From Rubrivivax sp. (GTDB taxonomy: Bacteria; Pseudomonadota; Gammaproteobacteria; Burkholderiales; Burkholderiaceae_C): 13,842 nt of DNA. The stretch spans positions 1 to 13,842 of the forward strand of contig JAUYAJ010000336.1 of assembly GCA_030693565.1 (NCBI GenBank), read 5' to 3'. The notes under the pieces were generated by a model. It was not told where the DNA came from and did not search any database. It saw only the letters and a program-made list of their open reading frames with translations. Both the position numbers and the translations under genes were made by a program. Each line of letters begins with the position of its first letter. Position 1 is the stretch's first letter. Of the stretch, positions 1 through 6,121 are shown one piece after another.

Positions 1-1
1 G

Positions 2-472
2 ATCGGCTTTCAGACCGACTTCCAGAACCTGACCCGCGGCACGGGCTTGATGAGCCACATCTTCGACGGCTACGAGGCCTACAAGGGCGACATCACCGGG
101 CGCAAGAACGGCGTGCTGATCAGCCAGGACGACGGCGAAGCCGTGACCTATTCGCTGGGCAAGCTCGTCGACCGCGGCCGCATGTTCGTCAAGGCAGGTG
201 ACCCGCTGTACGAAGGCATGATCATCGGCATCCACAGCCGCGACAACGACCTCGTCGTCAACGCGGTGCGCGGCAAACAGCTGACCAACTTCCGCGTCTC
301 CGGCAAGGAAGAAGCGATCAAGATCACGCCGCCGATCATCCTGACGCTGGAGTACGCGGTCGAGTTCATCGCCGACGACGAACTGGTCGAGATCACGCCC
401 AAGAGCATCCGCATCCGCAAGCGCTACCTCAAGGAACACGACCGCAAGAAGGCGTCGCGCGAGGCGGCTTGA
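2..472 (+). CDS. typA: Translational GTPase TypA/BipA, C-terminal part (5' end outside window)
   Basis: The reading frame is open from base 2 and gives about 156 C-terminal residues, so the GTPase and translation-factor core domains lie upstream of the window. TypA/BipA is an EF-G-like ribosome-associated GTPase involved in stress and low-temperature growth and in ribosome assembly (family knowledge). Visible hallmarks are the stretch GFQTDFQNLTRGTG near the left edge, the GRKNGVLIS and EAVTYSLGKLVDRG segments, DPLYEGMIIGIHSR, and the KQLTNFRVSGKEEAI and TPKSIRIRKRYLKE blocks of the BipA-specific C-terminal domain. It ends with a basic tail and a TGA stop. An internal ATG at 47 is not the start, because the conserved sequence continues upstream of it. 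The following transporter gene begins 35 bp downstream and may be read through from typA. Identification is firm; only the start is missing. Confidence 0.95.
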   Translation: MGFQTDFQNLTRGTGLMSHIFDGYEAYKGDITGRKNGVLISQDDGEAVTYSLGKLVDRGRMFVKAGDPLYEGMIIGIHSRDNDLVVNAVRGKQLTNFRVSGKEEAIKITPPIILTLEYAVEFIADDELVEITPKSIRIRKRYLKEHDRKKASREAA

Positions 473-507
473 GCGGCGGCCTGGCCGGCGGCTGGGGGGC
501 GCGCACC

Positions 508-1443
508 ATGCGCCTGACGCATTCGCGCGCCGTCGCCCTGATGGTGCTGGTGGCGCTGATGTGGAGCATCGCCGGCGTCGTCTCGCGCCACCTCGAGTCG
601 GCGCGCAGCTTCGAGGTCAGCTTCTGGCGCAGCGCCTTCACGGTGCTGGCGTTGACGCTGGCACTGGGCTGGATGCGAGGCCCGGCGCTGATCGCCGACA
701 TCCGCCGCGGCGGCTGGCCGCTGTGGCTGTCGGGCCTGTGCTGGGCGGTGATGTTCACCAACTTCATGGTCGCGATCATGCTGACCACGGTGGCCACGGT
801 GCTGGTCACGCTGGCCATCGCACCGCTGCTGACGGCACTGTTCGCGCGCGTCTTCCTGCATCACAAGCTGCCCACGCGGACCTGGGTCGCGATCGCGGTC
901 GCCGGCGCCGGCATCGCCTGGATGTTTGGCCGCCAGGCTTTCACCGGCAGCGCGTCCCTCGTCGGCGCGATGGTCGCGCTCGGCGTGCCACTGGCCGCCG
1001 CCACCAACTGGACGCTGCTGCAGCACCTGCACCAGCGCCACGCGCGCGCAAGCGCGGCGCGCGATCCCCGGGCTGGCGATCCCTCGGTGCGCGAGCCCGA
1101 CATGTTGCCCGCGGTGCTGATCGGGGCGCTGCTCTCGGCGCTGGCCACGCTGCCGCTGGCCTTGCCGTTCTCGGCCACCACCGGCGACCTGTCGCTGCTG
1201 GCGCTGCTCGGCGTCGTTCAGCTGGCGGTCCCCTGCCTGCTGGTGGTGACGCTGGCCAAGGTGTTGCCGGCACCGGAGATCTCGCTGCTGGCGCTGCTGG
1301 AGGTGATCTTCGGCGTGCTGCTGGCCTGGGTCGGCGCCGGCGAGGTGCCGGGACCGGCGGCGCAGGCCGGCGGGGCGCTGGTGGTCAGCGCCTTGCTGGT
1401 CAACGAAGGGCTGGCGCTGCGCGAGCGCCGGGCACGCCCCTAG
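508..1443 (+). CDS. EamA/DMT-superfamily membrane transporter
   Basis: This 311-residue protein is strongly hydrophobic and fits the ten-helix, two-repeat plan of the drug/metabolite transporter superfamily (EamA, formerly DUF6). These are inner-membrane exporters of metabolites or amino acids; the substrate cannot be read from the sequence. The first half shows the typical N-terminal helix followed by an SFWRSAF segment (about residues 38-44), and helix 4 region ATVLVTLAIAPLLTALFARV ends the first repeat. A hydrophilic, Arg/Asp-rich insertion at about residues 178-198 separates the two repeats and is longer than the usual linker. I chose ATG at 508, preceded by a GGGG-rich stretch. A TTG at 469 overlapping the typA stop would add 13 Gly-rich residues and is less likely. 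The TAG stop lies inside a CCCTAGGG palindrome. The family call is solid; specificity is unknown. Confidence 0.85.
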   Translation: MRLTHSRAVALMVLVALMWSIAGVVSRHLESARSFEVSFWRSAFTVLALTLALGWMRGPALIADIRRGGWPLWLSGLCWAVMFTNFMVAIMLTTVATVLVTLAIAPLLTALFARVFLHHKLPTRTWVAIAVAGAGIAWMFGRQAFTGSASLVGAMVALGVPLAAATNWTLLQHLHQRHARASAARDPRAGDPSVREPDMLPAVLIGALLSALATLPLALPFSATTGDLSLLALLGVVQLAVPCLLVVTLAKVLPAPEISLLALLEVIFGVLLAWVGAGEVPGPAAQAGGALVVSALLVNEGLALRERRARP

Positions 1444-1491
1444 GGTCAACCCGAGGCATGTCGCCGGCAGCCACGGCCTAGGATGACCCGC

Positions 1492-3105
1492 ATGCAGCAG
1501 CTCTCCGGCCTCGACGCGACCTTCCTCCACATCGAGACGGCGCAGATGCCCATGCATGTCGGGGCGCTGCAGATCATCGAGTTGCCGGCCGGCTTCAAGG
1601 GCCGTTTCGTGGTGGCACTGCGCAAGCACATCGCGCAGCGCTTGTCGGCGGCGCCAGTGCTGAGCCGGCGCCTGTGGTGGATGCCGCTGAACATCGCCAA
1701 CCCGGCTTGGGTCGACGCCGAACCCGACCTGCGCCAGCACATTGTCCAAGCCAAGCTGCCGCGCGGCGCCGGCCAGGCCGAGCTCGAAGCCCAGGTCGGC
1801 GCATTGCACAGCGAGTTGCTCGACCGCGATCGCCCGCTGTGGAAGATGCATGTCTTCGAAGGCCTGGCCGCTGGCGCCAACGGTGCGCGGCGGGTCGCGC
1901 TCTACACCCAGCTCCACCATGCCGCGGTCGACGGCCAGGGCGCGGTGGCGCTGGCCAATGCCATCCTGGACCTTGCCCCCGGCGGCCGCGCGGTCGCCGC
2001 GCGCGCGGCGCCATCAGACCGCGTTTTCAAGCTCGAGATGACCGAAATGCTTCGCGGCGTGCTCGGCAACCAGGCACAGAAGGTGGCGCAGATCCTCCGC
2101 GAGCTGCCGGCCACCGTGGGCACGCTCAAGGATGCCGCGGCGAAGGCGCTGTCGCAGTCCTGGCTGCTCAGCGGTGTGCAGGGCAGTGGCAACCTGACGC
2201 TGGCGCCGCGCACACCGCTGAACGTCTCGGTGGGCGAGGGCCGCGCTTTCGCCGCCGTCACCCTGCCGCTGCCTGAGCTCAAGGACATCGGGCGCGCCCA
2301 CGAAGCCACCATCAACGACCTCGTGCTGATGGTCTGCAGCACGGCGCTGCGGCGCTTTTATGGCAGCCGGCGCCTGCTGCCGCGCAAGTCGATGGTGGCG
2401 GCGGTGCCGATCACCTTGCGCGCCCAGGGCGACACGCGCGCCGACAACCAGGCGTCGATGAGTCTGGTCAGCCTGGGCACGAACATCGCCGACACCAGGC
2501 GCCGGCTGCAGCATGTGCAAGCGGCCAACCGGGCGATGAAGTCGACCATGGGCGGGCTCAAGAGCGTGCTGCCCGCCGACTACCCCTCGCTCGGCGTGCC
2601 CTGGCTGCTGGAGGCGGCCGCCGCGCTCTATGGCAAGGCGCGCGTCGCCGACCGCATCCCCCAGTTGGCCAACCTGGTGATTTCCAACGTGCCGGGCCCG
2701 CCGGTGGCGCTCTACCTGGCCGGCGCGCGCGTGCTGACCAACTACCCGACCTCGATCGTCGTCCACGGCCTGGCGCTCAACATCACTGTGCAGAGCTATG
2801 ACCAGTCGCTCGATTTTGGCCTGATGGCCGATGCCCAGGCGCTGCCCGAGGTGCGCGAACTGGCCGACGCCATCCGCATTGCCTTCGACGACTTGCGGGC
2901 CTTGCCACGCCCCGGCGAGCCTGACGACGACAGCCCCGCACAAAGCCTGGTCGGGCAGGCGCGCCGCCGGCTCACCGGGGCCGTGGGCGAGGCGGCGCGC
3001 AAGGTCGTTGGCAGCGCCGTCGATCACGCTGTCGCCCAGGTGACGCGGTGGCCGCGGGCCAACCCCAAAGGCGGCGCCGCCGCCAAGAGCCGGGGTGGCC
3101 GCTAA
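1492..3105 (+). CDS. Wax ester synthase / diacylglycerol acyltransferase (WS/DGAT) family O-acyltransferase
   Basis: Members of this family transfer fatty acyl groups from acyl-CoA to long-chain alcohols or diacylglycerol, giving wax esters or triacylglycerol at the inner face of the membrane. The 537-residue length is slightly above the common 450-500 range. The N-terminal LSGLDATFL and PMHVGALQ blocks match the family start. The catalytic HHxxxDG motif is intact as HHAAVDG (residues 142-148), preceded by the conserved PLW tripeptide (RPLWKMHVFEG). The C-terminal half carries the ATINDLVLMVC (ND motif) and LVISNVPGPPVALYLAGARV blocks. The last 60 or so residues form a basic, Ala/Arg/Gly-rich tail that may account for the extra length. 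ATG 1492 is preferred because AGGA lies 8 nt upstream; ATG 1483 in frame would add MTR. Two alpha/beta hydrolase genes follow closely, suggesting a neutral-lipid operon. Substrate preference (alcohol versus diacylglycerol) cannot be inferred. Confidence 0.93.
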   Translation: MQQLSGLDATFLHIETAQMPMHVGALQIIELPAGFKGRFVVALRKHIAQRLSAAPVLSRRLWWMPLNIANPAWVDAEPDLRQHIVQAKLPRGAGQAELEAQVGALHSELLDRDRPLWKMHVFEGLAAGANGARRVALYTQLHHAAVDGQGAVALANAILDLAPGGRAVAARAAPSDRVFKLEMTEMLRGVLGNQAQKVAQILRELPATVGTLKDAAAKALSQSWLLSGVQGSGNLTLAPRTPLNVSVGEGRAFAAVTLPLPELKDIGRAHEATINDLVLMVCSTALRRFYGSRRLLPRKSMVAAVPITLRAQGDTRADNQASMSLVSLGTNIADTRRRLQHVQAANRAMKSTMGGLKSVLPADYPSLGVPWLLEAAAALYGKARVADRIPQLANLVISNVPGPPVALYLAGARVLTNYPTSIVVHGLALNITVQSYDQSLDFGLMADAQALPEVRELADAIRIAFDDLRALPRPGEPDDDSPAQSLVGQARRRLTGAVGEAARKVVGSAVDHAVAQVTRWPRANPKGGAAAKSRGGR

Positions 3106-3116
3106 GATCGGCGCTC

Positions 3117-3977
3117 ATGACGCTGCCGTACCGCCGCCGCAAGCCACCTGCCGCCGAGCTGGCCAAGCCGCTGCCAGACCCGTTTGCGCTGCCCCATTGG
3201 ACCGACGCTGCGCGGGCCCCAGGCCCCTGGCTGATGATGCTGGAGGCGCGCGCGCCCTGGGAGTACGCGGCGATGGTGGCGGCCGCGCCCTGGTTGAACA
3301 AGCTGCCAGTGGGCGACGGCCATCCGGTGATCGTCTTTCCGGGTCTGGGCGCGGCCGACTTCAGCACCGTGGCGTTGCGCAACTTCCTGCGCGATCGCGG
3401 CTACACGGCCTACCCGTGGAAGCAAGGCTTCAACTTCGGCCCCCGCCACGGCGTGCTCGACACCGCGCGCGCCCAGTTGCAGCAGCTCGCCAAACGCCAC
3501 CACGAAAAGGTCAGCCTGATCGGCTGGAGCCTGGGCGGGGTCTATGCCCGCGAACTGGCCAAGGAGCAGCCCGACCATGTGCGCTGCGTCATCACGCTGG
3601 GCACGCCGATTTCCGGCCACCCCCGGGCCACCAACGCCTGGCGGCTTTACGAGATGGTCAGCGGCCAGTCGGTGCACGACCCTGAACTGCTGGCCCAGCT
3701 GCGTAGCGCGCCGCTTTGCCCGACGACCTCGATCTACAGCAAGACCGACGGCGTCGTCGCCTGGCAGTGCAGCATCAACGATCCGGCGCCGCTGGCCGAG
3801 AACATCGAAGTCCACGCCAGCCATGTCGGCATGGGCATGAACCCGCTGGCGCTGTACGCCGTGGCCGACCGGCTGGCGCAGGATCCGGCGCAGTGGCAGC
3901 GCTTCGACCTGCGCGGCGCCCGCCGCTGGCTTTACAAGGTCACCCATCCGCTGACAACGCCGCGCGCGGCGGCCTGA
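3117..3977 (+). CDS. Alpha/beta hydrolase (esterase/lipase-like)
   Basis: This 286-residue alpha/beta hydrolase begins 11 bp after the WS/DGAT stop. The core runs from HPVIVFPGLG (strand and oxyanion loop) through the nucleophile elbow IGWSLGGVYA, with Ser138 in GxSxG. A plausible acid is Asp211 (YSKTDGVVAW) and the histidine is His236 (ASHVGMGMNP), so the triad looks complete. The closing SHVGMGMNPLALYAVADRL segment resembles lipase/esterase proteins acting on acyl or polyester substrates. No signal peptide is visible; the N-terminus is basic and Pro-rich (YRRRKPPAAEL), which suggests a cytosolic or membrane/lipid-surface protein. Its position directly behind an acyltransferase suggests a role in releasing or remodelling the acyl ester product (inference). 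ATG 3117 is chosen; an in-frame GTG at 3048 lies inside the upstream gene and would add a non-conserved basic stretch. The exact substrate is unknown. Confidence 0.85.
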   Translation: MTLPYRRRKPPAAELAKPLPDPFALPHWTDAARAPGPWLMMLEARAPWEYAAMVAAAPWLNKLPVGDGHPVIVFPGLGAADFSTVALRNFLRDRGYTAYPWKQGFNFGPRHGVLDTARAQLQQLAKRHHEKVSLIGWSLGGVYARELAKEQPDHVRCVITLGTPISGHPRATNAWRLYEMVSGQSVHDPELLAQLRSAPLCPTTSIYSKTDGVVAWQCSINDPAPLAENIEVHASHVGMGMNPLALYAVADRLAQDPAQWQRFDLRGARRWLYKVTHPLTTPRAAA

Positions 3978-3992
3978 GGGCGACGCAAGGCG

Positions 3993-4871
3993 ATGCAGAT
4001 CAGCGCCAACCGCATCGCCATCGAGGTCGACATCCAGGGGCCTGCCGACGGTCGGCCGCTGCTGCTGATCATGGGCCTGGGCATGCAACTCGTGGCCTGG
4101 CCAGAAGAACTGGTGCAACTGCTGGTGGCGCGCGGTTTTCGGGTCATTCGCATCGACAACCGCGACGCCGGGCTCAGCCAGGGTTTCGACCACCTGGGCA
4201 TGCCCAACCTGGCCTGGGCGGCGATGCGCCACCTGCTGCACCTGCCGGTTCACTCGCCCTATGGCGTGGCCGACATGGCCGCTGACGCGCGCGGCGTGCT
4301 CGACGCGCTGGGCATCGCGCGCGCCGACGTCTGCGGCGCCTCGATGGGCGGCATGATCGCCCAGCACCTGGCCAGCATGGCGGGCGGGCGTGTGCGCAGC
4401 CTGACGCTGATGATGACGAGCTCGGGTGCTCGCGGCCTGCCGCAGGCCACGCTGCGTGTGCGCCGCGCCTTGCTGACCCGACCCGGCCGCGACCCGGCGC
4501 GCATCCTTGCCCACCTCGAGCGGCTGTTCACGCTGATCGGCAGCCCGGGCTACCCGCCTGACCTGCCAACGCTGCGCCAGCGCTTGCAGGCCAGCGTGGC
4601 GCGCGCCTGGCGACCGGCTGGCACGGCGCGCCAGTTGCTGGCGGTGATGGCCGACGGCGACCGCAGCACGTTGCTCGGCACCATCGGCGTGCCCACGCGG
4701 GTGATCCACGGCGACAGCGACCCGCTGCTGCCACTGGCCCATGGCCAGGACTTGCTGGCCAAGATCCCGGGCGCGGTGGCCGACATCGTGCCCGGCATGG
4801 GCCACGACTTGCCGCCGCAGCTGCTGGCGCACTTCGCCGCGGGCATCGCCGACAACGCTGCACGCGCCTGA
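3993..4871 (+). CDS. Alpha/beta fold hydrolase
   Basis: This is a second alpha/beta hydrolase of 292 residues, 15 bp after the previous one and not obviously its duplicate. It has a classical layout: an N-terminal strand with LLLIMGLGMQLVAWP (oxyanion region), the RIDNRDAGLSQ loop common in proteobacterial esterase-like hydrolases, and the nucleophile elbow CGASMGGMIAQ with Ser117. The late motifs are HGDSDPLLPL (Asp243, the likely acid) and GMGHDLPP (His271). The triad is therefore complete. No signal peptide or membrane segment is evident, so a cytoplasmic enzyme is expected. The RxDxRDxGLS loop is frequent in hydrolases acting on carboxyl esters and in polyketide-like aclacinomycin methylesterase relatives (family knowledge), but the substrate cannot be assigned. 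Together with the upstream genes it completes a likely three-gene transcript; a 193-bp gap follows. Confidence 0.87.
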   Translation: MQISANRIAIEVDIQGPADGRPLLLIMGLGMQLVAWPEELVQLLVARGFRVIRIDNRDAGLSQGFDHLGMPNLAWAAMRHLLHLPVHSPYGVADMAADARGVLDALGIARADVCGASMGGMIAQHLASMAGGRVRSLTLMMTSSGARGLPQATLRVRRALLTRPGRDPARILAHLERLFTLIGSPGYPPDLPTLRQRLQASVARAWRPAGTARQLLAVMADGDRSTLLGTIGVPTRVIHGDSDPLLPLAHGQDLLAKIPGAVADIVPGMGHDLPPQLLAHFAAGIADNAARA

Positions 4872-4913
4872 CCGCTGCTGGCCTGTGGCTGGCTCGCGGG
4901 CACTGCGCTCGAG

Positions 4914-4943
4914 TTGGCTGCAAACGCCGCCGGACCATACGAT
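4914..4943 (+). promoter_or_regulatory. Candidate sigma70-type promoter upstream of the Bug/dehydratase pair
   Basis: In the 193-bp gap before the solute-binding protein, TTGGCT (4914-4919) and TACGAT (4938-4943) are spaced by 18 bp. Each matches the sigma70 consensus at four of six positions. They sit beside an AT-rich patch (ATTTTTGTGCTTTGT) that stands out from the GC-rich surroundings. The implied transcript would start near 4950, giving a leader of roughly 115 nt before the ATG at 5065. The call rests on sequence resemblance only. Confidence 0.4.
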
Positions 4944-5064
4944 TTTTGTGCTTTGTCTGTTCGGCAGCTACTTTCACTGAAGGCGCCGTTCCTGAAGACT
5001 CGCGGTCTGTGTGGCCCGCCGCTCGCACCGGCAGGCCATGGCCCTGAATCAGTGAGGAGACAAG

Positions 5065-6066
5065 ATGACCGCCACCCGCAAGACCGCGCCCCGGCGCACC
5101 GTGCTGCACCTCGGCCTGGCGCTCGGCTTGGCACTGGCAGGCAGTGCCGCCTGGGCCGCCTACCCCGAGCGGCCGATCAAGCTGATCGTGCCTTACCCGC
5201 CGGGTGGCGCCACCGACGTCATCGGCCGCATCCTGGCCATCAAGCTCGGCGAGGCGCTGGGCCAGCAGGTGCTGGTGGACAACCGGGGCGGCGCCGGCGG
5301 CAACATCGGCGCCGAAGCGGCGGCCAAGGCCACGCCCGACGGCTACACGCTGCTGATGGGCGCGCTGACCTCGCACTCGACGATGGCGACGCTGGAAAAA
5401 GGCAAGCTGCGCTACAGCATCACGAAGGACTTCGCCCCCATCATGATCGTCGGCTCGGTGCCGCTGGTGGTGGTGGTGAACCCGGCGCTGCCGGTGAAGA
5501 CCTTGCAGGAACTGGTGGCCTACGGCAAGGCCAACCCCGACAAGCTGAACTACGCCTCGTCGGGCGCCGGCGCGCCGCAGCGCATGGCGGCTGAGATCCT
5601 GCGCCGCGAGGCCGGCATCAAGATGGTCCACGTGCCCTACAAGGGCAGCGGCCCGGCGATGACCGACCTGGTCGGCGGCCAGGTCAACCTGATGGTGGAA
5701 ACCGTGCCGGCGGCGCTGCAGTTCATCAAGGCCGGCAAGCTGCGCGCGCTGGCGGTGACGATGCCCCAGCGCATCTCGATGCTGCCCGACGTGCCCACCA
5801 CCGGCGAAGCCGGGCTGCCGGCGATCGAGGTCAGCTCGACCTTCGGTGTGCTCGCACCCGCCGGCACCCCGGCCGACATCGTCGCGCTGCTCAACAGCAC
5901 GCTGGCCAAGATCCTGGCCACCGCCGACGCCAAGGAGCAGCTGCTGACCCAGGGCGTCTATGCGCTGCCGCCGACGACACCCGCGGCGGCCGCCGACCGC
6001 CTGGCCGCCGAAGTGGCGCGCTGGGCCAAGCTGATCACCGAAGCCAACATCAAGTCCGACGATTGA
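5065..6066 (+). CDS. Tripartite tricarboxylate transporter (TctC/Bug family) substrate-binding protein
   Basis: This 333-residue periplasmic binding protein belongs to the Bug family, which is greatly expanded in beta-proteobacteria. A clear signal peptide is present: basic start (RKTAPRR), a hydrophobic Leu/Ala core, and an AWA-AYPERP cleavage site after about residue 31. The mature start YPERPIKLIVPYPPGGATDV contains the family's ligand-loop signature, with PPGGATD at residues 45-51. It is followed by VDNRGGAGGNIGAEAAAKA, PDGYTLLMG, NYASSGAGAPQRMAAE, and VPYKGSGPAMTDLVGGQVNLM. A strong ribosome site (GAGGAGA at 5054-5060) fixes the start. No TctA or TctB membrane genes are adjacent, so the protein is an orphan that must share a transporter or act as a sensor. 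Bug proteins bind carboxylates and related small acids (family knowledge). The dehydratase directly downstream suggests a sugar acid or similar ligand, but this is inference. Confidence 0.93.
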   Translation: MTATRKTAPRRTVLHLGLALGLALAGSAAWAAYPERPIKLIVPYPPGGATDVIGRILAIKLGEALGQQVLVDNRGGAGGNIGAEAAAKATPDGYTLLMGALTSHSTMATLEKGKLRYSITKDFAPIMIVGSVPLVVVVNPALPVKTLQELVAYGKANPDKLNYASSGAGAPQRMAAEILRREAGIKMVHVPYKGSGPAMTDLVGGQVNLMVETVPAALQFIKAGKLRALAVTMPQRISMLPDVPTTGEAGLPAIEVSSTFGVLAPAGTPADIVALLNSTLAKILATADAKEQLLTQGVYALPPTTPAAAADRLAAEVARWAKLITEANIKSDD

Positions 6067-6075
6067 ACGCCGGCC

Positions 6076-6096
6076 CCCGGCCTGGCGCAGGCCGGG
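6076..6096 (+). other. GC-rich stem-loop between the binding-protein and dehydratase genes
   Basis: CCCGGCCT (6076-6083) and AGGCCGGG (6089-6096) are perfect inverted repeats separated by a 5-nt loop, GGCGC. The stem begins ten bases after the upstream stop. No T-tract follows (CGAACG), so it is not a canonical intrinsic terminator. It could stabilise the upstream transcript end or cause partial termination, which would make expression of the binding protein higher than that of the dehydratase. Confidence 0.4.
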
Positions 6097-6121
6097 CGAA
6101 CGCCCTGCCACGGAACTGCCG

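Noticed and set aside
424..1920. Long minus-strand open frame (about 498 codons) antisense to the transporter and acyltransferase genes
   Set aside because: Its product is a low-complexity Arg/Gln/His/Ala-rich sequence with no domain, as expected opposite GC-rich genes; the plus-strand genes here are clearly real.
3048..3116. GTG start at 3048 for the first hydrolase
   Set aside because: It lies within the acyltransferase gene and would add only a basic non-conserved stretch; ATG 3117 places the start just after the upstream stop.
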